A stretch of 64,000 bases of DNA. It comes from Ornithinimicrobium sp. GTDB lineage: Bacteria > Actinomycetota > Actinomycetes > Actinomycetales > Dermatophilaceae. Under the pieces are notes generated by a model that saw nothing but the letters and a program-made list of their open reading frames with translations, was not told the DNA's origin and ran no database searches. This document shows positions 46,986-57,137 of this stretch, in pieces. Every line of letters starts with the position of its first letter. Position 1 is the first letter of the stretch. The DNA is taken from contig NZ_JAUNVI010000002.1 of assembly GCF_030537745.1 (NCBI RefSeq), positions 1 to 64,000 of the forward strand, read 5' to 3'. Position numbers and translations under genes: made by a program.

Positions 46986-48944
46986 TCAGTCGAAAACCTC
47001 TCCTGTGCTCAGGTTAACCGCCGAAGGCTGCACGGTGCCCTGAAGCCTGGCGAGGACCGCTGCCGCGACTGCCGCTCCGACACCAGGAACCTCCACCAGC
47101 TCCTCGAGCTCGGCGCGACGAAGGCGTTTGACCGACCCGAAGCGCGCCAAAAGTGCCTGCCGTCGCGCCGGCCCGAGCCCGGGGATCCCGTCCAGCTCGC
47201 TGACGGTCATCGACTTGGATCGCCGCTGGCGGTGGAAGGTATTGGCGAAGCGGTGCGCCTCATCGCGGACACGTTGCAGCAGGTAGAGGCCCTCGCTCGT
47301 CCGCGGCAGGACGATGGGGAACTCCTGGCCCGGCACCCAGACCTCTTCCAGCCGCTTGGCTAGCCCGATCACCGTGACGTCATTGACTCCAACGTCGGTG
47401 AGGGCCGCCTGCGCGGCGTTGACCTGTGGCAGACCGCCATCGACGACGACCAAGTTGGGTGGGTAACGGAACTTGGTGTGCCTGACCTCATCGGTGGGGG
47501 CGGCCCCATCAAGGTCCGCCGCAGGGCTGGAGACGGAGTCGTCGGAGGGCGACGGTGCCTGGACGAGGTGCCGGAAGCGGCGGGTCAGCACTTCATGCAT
47601 CGCCGCCGTGTCGTCACCGGTCCCCTCCCGGACGATGAACCGGCGGTACTCGGACTTACGTGGCAGGCCGTCCTCGAAGACGACCATGGAGCCCACGACA
47701 TCCGTCCCCTGGACGTGGCTAATGTCGAAGGACTCGATCCGCAACGGTGCGTCCTCTAGGTCCAACTGGTCCTGCAGCTCCTGCAGCGCCTGTGAGCGCA
47801 GCGTCAGGTCCCCCGACCGCGCCACTTTGTGTCGCGCCAAGGCTTGTTGGGCGTTGCGGGCGACCGTCTGCATCAGGGTCCTTTTGTCCCCGCGCTGCGG
47901 GACGCGGACCTTGACGTTGGAGCCGCGCAGCTGGGAAAGCCAGTCCTGCAGATCGGCGACTTCCGTAGGGAGCACGGGGACCAGCACCTCCCGCGGGACG
48001 TTCTCCCCGCGTTCGCCACCGTAGACCTGCTGGAGCAGGTGCTCGACGATGGAGTCCAGGCTCTCGGCGCCCTTCTCGCTCACCCAGCCCCGCTGGCCCC
48101 GGATGCGCCCACCGCGCACGTGGAACACCTGGACCGCGACCTCCAGCTCGTCGTCAGCCAGGGCGAAGACGTCGGCATCGGTGGGGTCCGGGAGCACCAC
48201 TGCAGACCTCTCGAGCGCGCGACGCAGCGCCGCGATGTCATCGCGCATCCTGGCCGCCGTCTCGAAATCAAGCCCGGCGGACGCCTGGCGCATCCGCTCC
48301 TCAAGTCGCTTGACGAAGCGTTGTGTGTCGCCGGCCATGAAGTCGCAGAAGTCTTCGGCAATCTCGCGGTGTTCCTCGACGGTGACCCTGCCGACACACG
48401 GGGCCGAGCACTTGTCGATGTAGCCGAGCAGGCACGGACGACCAGCCTGCTCTGCGCGGCGGAAGACCCCCTTGGAACAGGTCCGCAGGGGGAAGACCGG
48501 CAGCAACGTGTCGAGGGTCTCGCGGATCGCCCAGGCGTGCGTGTAGGGACCGAAGTAGCGAGTGCCGGGGCGCTTGGCTCCGCGCATCACCTGGGCGCGA
48601 GGGAAGTCCTCCCCCAGCGTGACCGCCAGATAGGGGTAGGACTTGTCGTCGCGGTACTTGACGTTGAACCGCGGGTCGAACTCCTTGATCCAGGAGTACT
48701 CCAGCTGGAGCGCCTCGACCTCGTTGCGCACCACCGTCCACTCGACGCTCGCGCCGGTAGTGACCATCTGTCGAGTGCGGGGATGCAGCGATGCTGGATC
48801 CTGGAAGTAGCTCGACAGCCGAGAACGCAACGACCGGGCCTTGCCCACGTAGATGACGCGCCCGTGCTGGTCGCGGAACCGGTAGACCCCCGGCTCGGTC
48901 GGGATCTCCCCCGGTCCAGGGCGATAGCTGGAGGGGTCAGCCAC
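46986..48944 (-). CDS. uvrC: Excinuclease ABC subunit UvrC
   Basis: Makes both incisions of nucleotide excision repair after UvrAB damage recognition. The 652-residue protein has the GIY-YIG domain ([21 protein letters not shown]) at residues 18-40, a UVR motif ([25 protein letters not shown]) near 220, the RNase H-like C-terminal nuclease ([37 protein letters not shown]) and HhH repeats ([20 protein letters not shown]). It overlaps the upstream Rieske gene by 8 bases. uvrA and the end of uvrB are also in this window. Confidence 0.97.
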   Translation of the reverse strand: MADPSSYRPGPGEIPTEPGVYRFRDQHGRVIYVGKARSLRSRLSSYFQDPASLHPRTRQMVTTGASVEWTVVRNEVEALQLEYSWIKEFDPRFNVKYRDDKSYPYLAVTLGEDFPRAQVMRGAKRPGTRYFGPYTHAWAIRETLDTLLPVFPLRTCSKGVFRRAEQAGRPCLLGYIDKCSAPCVGRVTVEEHREIAEDFCDFMAGDTQRFVKRLEERMRQASAGLDFETAARMRDDIAALRRALERSAVVLPDPTDADVFALADDELEVAVQVFHVRGGRIRGQRGWVSEKGAESLDSIVEHLLQQVYGGERGENVPREVLVPVLPTEVADLQDWLSQLRGSNVKVRVPQRGDKRTLMQTVARNAQQALARHKVARSGDLTLRSQALQELQDQLDLEDAPLRIESFDISHVQGTDVVGSMVVFEDGLPRKSEYRRFIVREGTGDDTAAMHEVLTRRFRHLVQAPSPSDDSVSSPAADLDGAAPTDEVRHTKFRYPPNLVVVDGGLPQVNAAQAALTDVGVNDVTVIGLAKRLEEVWVPGQEFPIVLPRTSEGLYLLQRVRDEAHRFANTFHRQRRSKSMTVSELDGIPGLGPARRQALLARFGSVKRLRRAELEELVEVPGVGAAVAAAVLARLQGTVQPSAVNLSTGEVFD

Positions 48945-49356
48945 CGATCACGATCTCCTCGCCCTCCACGGTGGACGGCTTCACGGTCAGGCCGCGGGGA
49001 GCGGGCCCCGCGATCAGGCCGCCGGTGGCGGCGTCAAAGATGCTTCCGTGGCACGGGCACACCAGCTGGCCGTCCTTGACCGTGGACACCGCGCAGCCCT
49101 GGTGGGGGCAGGTCGAGTCGAACACGATGAAGGTCGCGTCGGCAGGGTGGCTCACGATGAGCTTGTGCTCGCTGTCGTAGCTGGTCTTGCCGACCGCCAC
49201 CGCCGAGGTAGGGATCCGGAGCGTCCCGTCGGGCGCGGTCGTGGCGGCCGGTGCGGAGTCTGCAGCGCCGCAGGACGCGAGGAGAGGGCCCGCGACAAGA
49301 ATCAGACCACCGGCTTGGAGAAGGTGACGGCGGCAGCAGGTGACGGGCTGGTCCAT
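48937..49356 (-). CDS. Tat-exported Rieske [2Fe-2S] lipoprotein
   Basis: A 139-residue Rieske protein with a twin-arginine type signal ([11 protein letters not shown]) and a lipobox (LLASC, Cys near residue 28), so it is probably exported folded and lipid-anchored. The cluster motifs are CPHQGC near 86 and [14 protein letters not shown] near 105. GAGGAG lies six bases before the ATG. It is encoded between uvrA (10-base gap) and uvrC (8-base overlap). Similar Rieske genes adjoin uvrC in other actinobacteria, but the redox partner is unknown. Confidence 0.9.
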   Translation of the reverse strand: MDQPVTCCRRHLLQAGGLILVAGPLLASCGAADSAPAATTAPDGTLRIPTSAVAVGKTSYDSEHKLIVSHPADATFIVFDSTCPHQGCAVSTVKDGQLVCPCHGSIFDAATGGLIAGPAPRGLTVKPSTVEGEEIVIGG

Positions 49357-49366
49357 GGCAAACTCC

Positions 49367-52321
49367 TCAGGCACTCGTACGTCGGTTGGTGGCGAGCAAG
49401 GGGGCCAGGAACCGGCCCGTGTAACTGGTTGGGTGCGAGGCCACCTTCTCGGGCGTTCCTTCGACGACGACGCTACCCCCGCCGTTGCCCCCTTCGGGAC
49501 CCATGTCCACGATCCAGTCGGCAGACTTGATCACGTCGAGGTTGTGCTCGATCACGAGCACGGTGTTGCCCTTGTCGACCAGGCCCTGGAGGACGCCAAG
49601 CAGTCGCCGGATGTCCTCGAAGTGCAGTCCGGTCGTCGGCTCGTCGAGGACGTAGATCGTCCGCCCGGTCGAGCGCTTCTGCAGCTCGGCCGCGAGCTTG
49701 ACACGCTGCGCCTCACCACCGGACAGCGTCGTGGCCGGCTGGCCCAGGCGCACATAGCCCAGTCCGACCTGGACAAGCGTGGTCAGGTGGCGGCTGATCA
49801 CCGGGACTGCCGCGAAGAACTCCGAGGCTTCCTCGATGGGCATGTCCAGCACCTCGGCGATGGTCTTGCCCTTGAAGTGGACCTCGAGGGTCTCGCGGTT
49901 GTAGCGCTTGCCGTTGCAGACCTCGCAGGGGACGTAGACGTCCGGCAAGAAGTTCATCTCGATCTTGAGGGTGCCGTCTCCGGAGCAGGCCTCGCAGCGT
50001 CCGCCCTTGACGTTGAAGCTGAACCGGCCCGGCAGGTAGCCCCGCACCTTGGCTTCCTGGGTCGAAGCGAAGAGCTTGCGGACGTGGTCGAAGACGCCGG
50101 TGTAGGTGGCGGGGTTGCTCCGCGGGGTTCGCCCGATCGGGCTCTGGTCGACGTGCACGACCTTGTCCAGCTGGTGCAGCCCTTCGACCTTGCGGTGCCG
50201 GCCCGGCACGTGCCGCGCACCATTGAGCTGGTTGGCCATGACGTGGTAGAGGATGTCGTTGACCAGCGTCGACTTGCCCGAGCCTGAGACTCCCGTGATC
50301 GCGACCAGGTTGCCCAGCGGGAAAGACACGTCAATGTTGTGAAGGTTGTGCTCGCGGGCACCTCGGACCGTGACGAGCCGTCCGTCCTGGGGACGGCGCG
50401 AGGTCGGGGTCGGGATGGCCTTTCGTCCCGAAAGGTATTGCCCGGTCAGGGACGTCTTGTGGGTCAGCAGGTCAGCGACCGTGCCGCTGTGCACCACTTC
50501 ACCACCGTGCTCGCCGGCACCCGGCCCGATGTCGACGACCCAGTCAGCGGTCGCGATCGTGTCCTCGTCGTGCTCGACGACGATCAGGGTGTTGCCGAGG
50601 TCACGCAGCCGGGTCAGCGTCTCGATCAGACGGTGGTTGTCGCGCTGGTGCAGGCCGATGCTGGGCTCGTCAAGCACGTAGAGGACCCCGACCAGTCCAG
50701 AACCGATCTGGGTCGCCAGCCGGATGCGCTGCGCCTCGCCGCCGGACAAGGTCCCGGCGGGACGGTCGAGCGAGAGATAGTCCAGGCCCACGTCGAGGAG
50801 GAAGCCCAGCCGCGCCGCGATCTCCCGGTTGACCTGGCCTGCGATCGAGGACTCGCGCTGTGTGTAGGCCACTCCATCGAGAAACTCCGCACATTCATCG
50901 ATGGGCAGCGCGCAGACCTCGGAGATGTTCTTGCCACCGATGAGCACGGCCAGGATCTCTGGCTTCAGGCGAGCCCCGTGGCAGGCCGGGCAGGGCACTC
51001 GCCGCATCAGGCTCTCGTAGCGCTCTCGACTGTTTTGCGAGTCGGTCTCCATATGCTTGCGCTTGACGTAAGGGACGACGCCCTCGAACCCCGTCGAGTA
51101 GCTCCGCTCCCGCCCAAATCGGTTCTTGTAGCGGACATGCACCTTGTGCTGGTAGCCGTGCAGGATCGCTTCCTTGGCCCGTGCCGGCAACTGCCGCCAC
51201 GGCACCTCGAGCCGAAATTTCAGATCATCGGCCAGCCCCCCCAGGACCCGTCTGTAGTAGTCATTCAGGCCGGCGGTCGTCGACCAGGGGATGATCGCGC
51301 CCTCCGCGATGGAGGTGTCCTCCCCGCGGATCACCAACTCAGGGTCGACCTCCAGCTCAGAACCGATGCCGGTACAGACCGGGCAGGCCCCGAACGGGCT
51401 GTTGAACGAGAAACTGCGCGGCTCGAGGTCGTCCACGCTGAGGGGGTGGTCGTTGGGGCAGGACATCCGCTCGGAGAACCGCCGCTCGTGGGGCAGCACC
51501 TCCCCGGAAGCGTCCGTGGGCACCGGCCGATCGCCGACCGGTGCCCCCCCCTCGACGGGCACATCGATGAACTCGGCCACGACGATCCCGTCTGCCAGGC
51601 GCAGCGCCGTCTCGACGGAGTCGGTCAGCCGGCGGGCATAGGCCGTGTCCGTCGAGCCGTCGGCAGCCGACTTGGCGACGAGGCGATCGACGACGACCTC
51701 GATGGTGTGCTTGCGCTGCTTCTCCAGCGTGGGCGGCGCACTCAGCGTGATGACCTCCCCGTCGACTCGCGCCCGGGAAAAACCGGACGTCTGCAGCTCC
51801 TCGAACAGATCGACGAACTCGCCCTTGCGGCCACGCACGACGGGGGCGAGCAACTGGTAGCGGGTGCGCTCGGGCAGCTCGAGCAACCGGTCGACGATCT
51901 GTGACGTGGTCTGGCGCTCCACCGGCTCCATACACACGGGACAGTGAGGCCGCCCGACGCGGGCGAACAGCAACCGGAGGTAGTCATACACCTCGGTGAT
52001 GGTGCCGACCGTGGAGCGTGGGTTGCGGTTGGTCGACTTCTGGTCGATAGACACCGCGGGAGACAGGCCCTCGATGAAGTCGACGTCCGGCTTGTCCATC
52101 TGACCCAGAAACATCCGGGCGTAGGCCGACAGCGACTCGACGTAGCGGCGCTGTCCCTCGGCGAAGATGGTGTCGAAGGCGAGGCTGGACTTGCCCGAGC
52201 CGGACAGCCCGGTGAAGACGACGAAGGCATCACGGGGGATGTCGACCGTGACGTTCTTGAGGTTGTGCTCCCGCGCACCCTGAACCACGATCCGGTCGTG
52301 GCGAGGTCGGGAGGTAGGCAT
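49367..52321 (-). CDS. uvrA: Excinuclease ABC subunit UvrA
   Basis: Damage-sensing dimeric ATPase of nucleotide excision repair. The 984-residue protein has two ABC modules: [23 protein letters not shown] near residue 33 with [19 protein letters not shown], and [15 protein letters not shown] near 665 with [15 protein letters not shown]. Zinc-binding cysteines are in [14 protein letters not shown] and [18 protein letters not shown]. The ATG chosen has GAGG about 14 bases upstream, and TACAGT (52340-52345) lies 18 bases before it as a possible -10 element. No LexA box was found upstream. Confidence 0.97.
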   Translation of the reverse strand: MPTSRPRHDRIVVQGAREHNLKNVTVDIPRDAFVVFTGLSGSGKSSLAFDTIFAEGQRRYVESLSAYARMFLGQMDKPDVDFIEGLSPAVSIDQKSTNRNPRSTVGTITEVYDYLRLLFARVGRPHCPVCMEPVERQTTSQIVDRLLELPERTRYQLLAPVVRGRKGEFVDLFEELQTSGFSRARVDGEVITLSAPPTLEKQRKHTIEVVVDRLVAKSAADGSTDTAYARRLTDSVETALRLADGIVVAEFIDVPVEGGAPVGDRPVPTDASGEVLPHERRFSERMSCPNDHPLSVDDLEPRSFSFNSPFGACPVCTGIGSELEVDPELVIRGEDTSIAEGAIIPWSTTAGLNDYYRRVLGGLADDLKFRLEVPWRQLPARAKEAILHGYQHKVHVRYKNRFGRERSYSTGFEGVVPYVKRKHMETDSQNSRERYESLMRRVPCPACHGARLKPEILAVLIGGKNISEVCALPIDECAEFLDGVAYTQRESSIAGQVNREIAARLGFLLDVGLDYLSLDRPAGTLSGGEAQRIRLATQIGSGLVGVLYVLDEPSIGLHQRDNHRLIETLTRLRDLGNTLIVVEHDEDTIATADWVVDIGPGAGEHGGEVVHSGTVADLLTHKTSLTGQYLSGRKAIPTPTSRRPQDGRLVTVRGAREHNLHNIDVSFPLGNLVAITGVSGSGKSTLVNDILYHVMANQLNGARHVPGRHRKVEGLHQLDKVVHVDQSPIGRTPRSNPATYTGVFDHVRKLFASTQEAKVRGYLPGRFSFNVKGGRCEACSGDGTLKIEMNFLPDVYVPCEVCNGKRYNRETLEVHFKGKTIAEVLDMPIEEASEFFAAVPVISRHLTTLVQVGLGYVRLGQPATTLSGGEAQRVKLAAELQKRSTGRTIYVLDEPTTGLHFEDIRRLLGVLQGLVDKGNTVLVIEHNLDVIKSADWIVDMGPEGGNGGGSVVVEGTPEKVASHPTSYTGRFLAPLLATNRRTSA

Positions 52322-52387
52322 GACTGTTGGCACTACCTCACTGTAGATCGCCGCACTGACACACCCCACATCCGAGCGATCTCGCCC

Positions 52388-53089
52388 TCAGCCGTGCAGC
52401 GCAGACCCGACTGCACGGGCCGCAGCGACGACCTGCTCTCCCAAGTCTGGGGTGGGTGCCGCGCCGACGAAGACGATGGCGATCGCACCGACGCAGCGAC
52501 CACTACCGTCGTGAATTGGCGCTGCGCAGGAGCGGTAGTCGGGGATGACCTCACCGTGCGACTGTGCCCACCCGCGACCGCGGGCCAGCGTGATCTCGGG
52601 GCGCTCCCCGGCTTGCGGCTCCTCGCCGGCGAGGATCGCTAGGCCGGGCGCACCTTGGGTGATCGGGTGCTGCACCCCCGGCCGGTAGGCGATGTGAGCC
52701 ATCGTCGTCCGCGGCTCCTCGACGTGCACAGTCAGCGCGAGCTGGCCTTCCGGCACTACCAGAAAAGCGGTCCTGCCGGTGCGTTCGGCCAGCTCCACGA
52801 GCCTGGGAGCTGCCACGTCGCGCAGAGTGGAGGCGACCCCGCGGGCAAGCACCGCCAGCCGCGCGCCGACGACGTATCTGCCGTCCTCCCCACGCACGAT
52901 GAATCCTCGGTGCTCGAGGGTGCGCACCATCCGATAGGTGATCGACCGGTGCAGTCCCGCACGCTCGGCGATCTCGATGACGCTCAACGGCGACGCAGCC
53001 CCCGCGAGGATCTCGAGGGTATGCAGTCCCCGATCGAGGGTCTGCGACCCGACGCCTTGGGGCAGTGGTGCGCGCGTGTCCCTTGTCAT
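52388..53089 (-). CDS. IclR family transcriptional regulator
   Basis: A 233-residue regulator with an N-terminal winged helix-turn-helix (SVIEIAERAGLHRSITYRMVRTLEHRGFIV, residues about 35-65) and a C-terminal effector domain (SCAAPIHDGSGRCVGAIAIVF). IclR proteins commonly control catabolism of aromatic or small organic acids and respond to pathway compounds. It is divergent from the liv-type importer and hydroxylase cluster, with 84 bases between, so it is the likely local regulator. The ligand is unknown. Confidence 0.9.
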   Translation of the reverse strand: MTRDTRAPLPQGVGSQTLDRGLHTLEILAGAASPLSVIEIAERAGLHRSITYRMVRTLEHRGFIVRGEDGRYVVGARLAVLARGVASTLRDVAAPRLVELAERTGRTAFLVVPEGQLALTVHVEEPRTTMAHIAYRPGVQHPITQGAPGLAILAGEEPQAGERPEITLARGRGWAQSHGEVIPDYRSCAAPIHDGSGRCVGAIAIVFVGAAPTPDLGEQVVAAARAVGSALHG

Positions 53090-53119
53090 GGCGTCTGCTG
53101 ACCTCTAGTCTCTTGAGTA

Positions 53120-53148
53120 TTCGACAACCGAACGTGCTGCTCGACTAT
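53120..53148. promoter_or_regulatory. Candidate operator/promoter of the importer-hydroxylase operon
   Basis: TTCG-ACAAC-CGAA (53120-53132) is an inverted repeat of the size favoured by IclR regulators. TTCGAC (53120-53125) and GACTAT (53143-53148), 17 bases apart, are a possible -35/-10 pair overlapped by it. The evidence is symmetry and position only. Confidence 0.35.
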
Positions 53149-53173
53149 AGAGCTCCCAAAGTGAGGAATCGCA

Positions 53174-54388
53174 ATGATGCGTTACCCCAAGATTTTCTCG
53201 GTCCTCGCCGTCGCCAGCCTCGCGCTGGCCACGGCCGGATGTGCAGAGGAGACCCAGAGCCCTGATCAGGACACCTCGACGCAAGCCGGCGGTGGCGCTG
53301 CCGCGGACGAGGGTCCGATCAAGGTGGGGGTCGTGCTCGACATCACCGGCGCGGGGGCCAGCCTGGGGGTCGCCGAGCGCGAGACCATCGAGATGCTGAC
53401 CAAGAAGGTCAACGGGGACGGCGGGATCGACGGTCGTCAGCTCGACGTCATCATCGAGGACAACCAGTCCACTGAGGACGGTGCCGCCAAGGCCACCAGC
53501 AAGCTGCTCACCTCCGACAAGGTCCACATCCTGATCGGTGCCTCGCGCACCGGACCCAGCCTCGCCATGAGGCCGCTCGCCGAGGACGCCAAGATCCCGA
53601 TGATCTCCCTCGCCGCCAACCAGAAGATCGTGGACGGCTCCACCTGGGTCTTCAAGACCGCGCAGAACGACCGCGTTGTCCTGGAGCGGATGGCGGACGA
53701 CATGAAGAAATCCGGTTACCACAAGATCGCCATCGCGCGGGACGCCTCGGGCTTCGGCGAGGGCGTCCCCGAGATGCTCACCGAGATTGGCAAGGACGCC
53801 GGGATCGAGGTCGTCGCGGTGGAGAAGTTCGCCCCCGATGCGACGGACTTCACCGCCCAGATGGTCAACATCCGCAACAGCGCTCCGGACGCCGTCCTCA
53901 TCTGGGGCATTCCGCCAGCCGCCGCGCTCGCGCAGAAGGCCTACGCTCAGCTCGGCCTCGACAAGCCGGTCTATCAGTCCCACGGCATCGGCAACCAAGC
54001 CTTCCTCGACGCGGCAGGCGACAGCGCCAACGGACTGCGCGCAGCGCTCGGTCGGATGCTCATCGCCGACCAGCTTGACGACGACGACCCTCAGAAGGAA
54101 GTCGTGACCACCTTCATCTCGGACTACGAAGCGGCCTACGACAAGGGCCCGTCCACCTTCGCGGGCCACGCCTACGACGGCTTCATGATCGCGGTCAACT
54201 CGATCGACGAGGCCGGCACGGAGCCGCAGGCGCTTCGCGACCAGATCGAGAAGGTGGCCGACTGGCCAGGCGTCTCGGGCGTGTTCACGATGACACCTGA
54301 GGACCACTCCGGTCTGACTAAAGAAGCCCTCATGATCGTCACTGTCGAGGACGGGAAGTGGAAGATGGTGGAGGGCAGCAACCGATGA
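53174..54388 (+). CDS. ABC transporter substrate-binding lipoprotein (branched-chain amino acid type)
   Basis: A 404-residue periplasmic-binding-type I protein. Signal peptide ends at LATAGC with the lipid-anchor Cys23, followed by a flexible Gln/Ser/Gly-rich linker. The mature domain opens with IKVGVVLDITGAGASLGVAERETIEML and contains ILIGASRTGPSLAMRPLAEDAKIPMISLAA, typical of Leu/Ile/Val or aromatic-acid binding proteins. GAGGAA precedes the ATG. First gene of the operon with livH-, livMG- and livF-like genes plus two catabolic enzymes, so the ligand may be an aromatic or carboxylate rather than an amino acid. Confidence 0.9.
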   Translation: MMRYPKIFSVLAVASLALATAGCAEETQSPDQDTSTQAGGGAAADEGPIKVGVVLDITGAGASLGVAERETIEMLTKKVNGDGGIDGRQLDVIIEDNQSTEDGAAKATSKLLTSDKVHILIGASRTGPSLAMRPLAEDAKIPMISLAANQKIVDGSTWVFKTAQNDRVVLERMADDMKKSGYHKIAIARDASGFGEGVPEMLTEIGKDAGIEVVAVEKFAPDATDFTAQMVNIRNSAPDAVLIWGIPPAAALAQKAYAQLGLDKPVYQSHGIGNQAFLDAAGDSANGLRAALGRMLIADQLDDDDPQKEVVTTFISDYEAAYDKGPSTFAGHAYDGFMIAVNSIDEAGTEPQALRDQIEKVADWPGVSGVFTMTPEDHSGLTKEALMIVTVEDGKWKMVEGSNR

Positions 54389-55254
54389 TCGACTTCCTGC
54401 AGCTGACCTTCTCCGGGTTGGCGCAGGGTGCCGTTTACGGCTTGGTCGCGCTCGGTTTTGTCGCGGTCTTCGCAGTGCGCGAGATCGTCAACCTGGCTCA
54501 GGGCGAATACTCGTCCCTGGCTGGGTTGGCGGCCATCACCGCTGTCGCGTCCGGGCTGCCGCTGTTGGTAGCGATCCTGCTCGTGGTCCCCTTCGTCGTC
54601 ATCGTTTCGGTCGTCATCGAGCGCATCGCGATCGCCCCCGTCAAGAAGATGACGCCCCTGGTGTCGATCATCCTCACCCTGGGTGTCTCTACGGCGATGA
54701 AGGCCATCATGCTCCTGGTGTGGGGCCCCGAAGGGCAGTCGCTCGAGCCCTTCCCCGGCCACAACTTCGTCGTCGGTGGAGTGAGCATCCGGTCTCAGGA
54801 GTTATGGATCCTGGGCATCTCCGCACTACTGGGGTATGCCGTCGTGTGGTTCTACGAGCACACGCTCTACGGGAAGGCGTTGCGGGCCTGTGCCGAGCAG
54901 CCGATCGCGGCCCGCCTGGTTGGCATCTCACCGAAAAAGGCCACCATGATTGCCTTCGCGATCGCCGGACTGGTCGGTGCCGTCGCCGGAGTCATCGGGA
55001 CGCCGATCTACTTCGCTTCCTGGGAGTCCGGGCTGGCACTGGGCCTCAAAGGCTTTGTCGCCGCGACCCTCGGTGGCCTGGTGTCCTTCCGGGTCGCCTT
55101 CCTCGGCGGACTCTTCCTGGGGGTTTTGGAGAACTGGGTCGCCGGCTATCTCGACAGCGGCTACCGCGATGCGGTCGCCTTCGTCGTGCTCGTCCTGGTC
55201 CTGGTGGTCCGGCCGCAGGGGCTGGCGCTGCGCGGAAGCGGGGTGCGGGTCTGA
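54385..55254 (+). CDS. Branched-chain-type ABC transporter permease (LivH-like)
   Basis: A 289-residue membrane permease with about eight helices. It shows GLAQGAVYGLVALGFVAVF at the N-terminus, IVNLAQGEYSSLAGLAA, and the ABC-contact loop GKALRACAEQPIAARLVGISPKKATMIAFAIAGLVGAVAG near residue 165. It overlaps the binding-protein gene (ATGA) and its stop shares a base with the next start (TGATG), so the transporter genes are translationally chained. Confidence 0.92.
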   Translation: MIDFLQLTFSGLAQGAVYGLVALGFVAVFAVREIVNLAQGEYSSLAGLAAITAVASGLPLLVAILLVVPFVVIVSVVIERIAIAPVKKMTPLVSIILTLGVSTAMKAIMLLVWGPEGQSLEPFPGHNFVVGGVSIRSQELWILGISALLGYAVVWFYEHTLYGKALRACAEQPIAARLVGISPKKATMIAFAIAGLVGAVAGVIGTPIYFASWESGLALGLKGFVAATLGGLVSFRVAFLGGLFLGVLENWVAGYLDSGYRDAVAFVVLVLVLVVRPQGLALRGSGVRV

Positions 55255-57137
55255 TGCCGGTCAAGAAACTCATCCCCTACGCCCTCCTGATTGCCGCTCT
55301 CATCATCTTCCCAATGGTCGCGCCCATCAGCGTCGTCAACATCGGGGTCTACGTCCTCATCTTCGCGATCGCTGCGGTCGGCCTGAGTCTGCTCATGGGG
55401 TTGGCCGGCCAGGTCAGCCTCGGTCACGCCGCGTTCTTCTCCATCGGCGCCTACACCCAGGGCATCCTGGTCACCAAGCACGACTGGAACATGTTCATGG
55501 CCATCCCGGTCTCGATGCTCATGTCCATGGTCGTCGCGCTGCTCGTCGGTCTGCCCATGCTGCGGCTGCGTGGACATTTCCTCGCCCTCGCCACGCTCGG
55601 CCTGGGCATCATCGTCACGATCGTCGCCCGCGAGCTGGACTACACGGGCGGGACGTCCGGCATCTACGGCATCCCCAAACCAGACTTCGGCGGCCGGGTC
55701 TACAACACCCCTGCCGAATTTTTCTGGCTCATCTCTCCCGTCGTGGTCCTCGCCGTCGCTCTTGGTGACAAGCTGAAGCACTCACGGATCGGACGCGCCC
55801 TCGGCGCGGTCAACGACTCTGAGGTCGCCGCCGAGTGCCTCGGTGTCGACACCTTCCGGCTCCGCGTCAAGGTCTTCGTCCTTGCGGCGGCCTACGCCGG
55901 GTTGGCTGGCGCCTTCTACGCTCACTGGCTCGCAGTCGTCAGCCCTGAGTCCGCCAACTTCCCGCTGTCCGTGTCCTTCCTCCTCATGGTCGTGCTCGGC
56001 GGTCTGAGCACCATCTGGGGCGCACTGACCGGCGCGATCCTGGTCGAGACCATGGATGAGGGCATGCGCGCTCTCATCCCCCACCTGATCCCGGGCGCGT
56101 CCGGAGAAGTCCAGCTGCTCGGCTTCGGTTTGGTGCTGGTGCTGGTCGTGGTCCTGCTCCCCGGTGGTCTAGCCCAGCTCTGGGACATCCTCCGGCGCCG
56201 GGTCCGGGGCATCCGCGAGGACCCCGGCGTTGACGACTCCGAGACGCCGGAGGCACTGGGGCCCGAGCTGGATGCGTTGCTGGCCCAAGCTGACGTGGGT
56301 CCCCCCGGGAGCCGCGTGCTGGAGGTGCGTGGGCTGACCAAACGCTACGGCGGGGTGACCGCCCTGCTCGACTTCGACCTCGACGTGGACGCCGGGGAAA
56401 TCGTGGCACTCATCGGCCCGAACGGTGCGGGCAAGACCACGGCCTTCAACATCATCACCGGCGTGATGCCGCCCACCGAAGGCAGCGTGTCGGTCAACGG
56501 CACGACGGTCACCGGCAAGCGGCCCAACACCATCGCTGCGCTGGGCGCGACCCGCACCTTCCAGAATCTACAAACATTTAAGAGCACGTCGGTCCGCGGC
56601 AACGTGATGGTCGCCCGGCACCTGCGCACCAAGGCGGGTCTCCTGGCCGGGATGTTCGGCTTCGACCGTGGTGAGGAGCGCCGGACCTGGCAGCAGGTGG
56701 ACAGCGTGCTGACCGCCACGGGGCTGCACCGTCACGCGGACCGGCCCATCACGGCCCTGAGCTTTGGCCAGCAACGGCAGGTGGAGGTCGCACGCGCGCT
56801 AGCCCTCGCGCCTTCGCTATTACTCCTGGACGAGCCGATGGCCGGGCTGTCTGGTTCCGAGCGTGATCACCTTTCACAGATGCTCAACAAGGTCCGAGAC
56901 GCTGGCCTGTCCGTCCTCCTCGTGGAGCACGACGTGGCCGCCGTGATGGCCCTTGCGGACCGCATCTACGTGCTGGACGACGGCGTCCGGATCGCCCACG
57001 GCAAGCCGCGCGCCATCCGCGCCAACCCCGCTGTCATCGCTGCCTACCTGGGCACCGGCGAGGAGGACGACAATCTCGTCCGCTCCGCCGCAGCGCAAGT
57101 CGAGGACCTGTCCAGCACCTCAGGAGGCGAACGATGA
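55254..57137 (+). CDS. Fused branched-chain-type ABC permease and ATPase (LivM-LivG)
   Basis: A 627-residue single frame. Residues 1 to about 310 are the LivM permease (VGLSLLMGLAGQVSLGHAAFFSIGAYT; RIGRALGAVNDSEVAAECLGVD). After an acidic linker, residues from about 355 are the LivG ATPase: Walker A GPNGAGKTTAFN near 388, LSFGQQRQVEVARALA near 502, Walker B LLLLDEPMAGLSG and the LivG-type VLLVEHDVAAVMALADRIYVLDDG. E. coli has these as two genes. The frame stays open upstream inside livH, but the start at the livH stop is the only one with a permease N-terminus. Confidence 0.92.
   Translation: MPVKKLIPYALLIAALIIFPMVAPISVVNIGVYVLIFAIAAVGLSLLMGLAGQVSLGHAAFFSIGAYTQGILVTKHDWNMFMAIPVSMLMSMVVALLVGLPMLRLRGHFLALATLGLGIIVTIVARELDYTGGTSGIYGIPKPDFGGRVYNTPAEFFWLISPVVVLAVALGDKLKHSRIGRALGAVNDSEVAAECLGVDTFRLRVKVFVLAAAYAGLAGAFYAHWLAVVSPESANFPLSVSFLLMVVLGGLSTIWGALTGAILVETMDEGMRALIPHLIPGASGEVQLLGFGLVLVLVVVLLPGGLAQLWDILRRRVRGIREDPGVDDSETPEALGPELDALLAQADVGPPGSRVLEVRGLTKRYGGVTALLDFDLDVDAGEIVALIGPNGAGKTTAFNIITGVMPPTEGSVSVNGTTVTGKRPNTIAALGATRTFQNLQTFKSTSVRGNVMVARHLRTKAGLLAGMFGFDRGEERRTWQQVDSVLTATGLHRHADRPITALSFGQQRQVEVARALALAPSLLLLDEPMAGLSGSERDHLSQMLNKVRDAGLSVLLVEHDVAAVMALADRIYVLDDGVRIAHGKPRAIRANPAVIAAYLGTGEEDDNLVRSAAAQVEDLSSTSGGER

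Noticed and set aside
52322..52387. LexA box upstream of uvrA
   Set aside because: No GAAC...GTTC-like inverted repeat was found in the gap.
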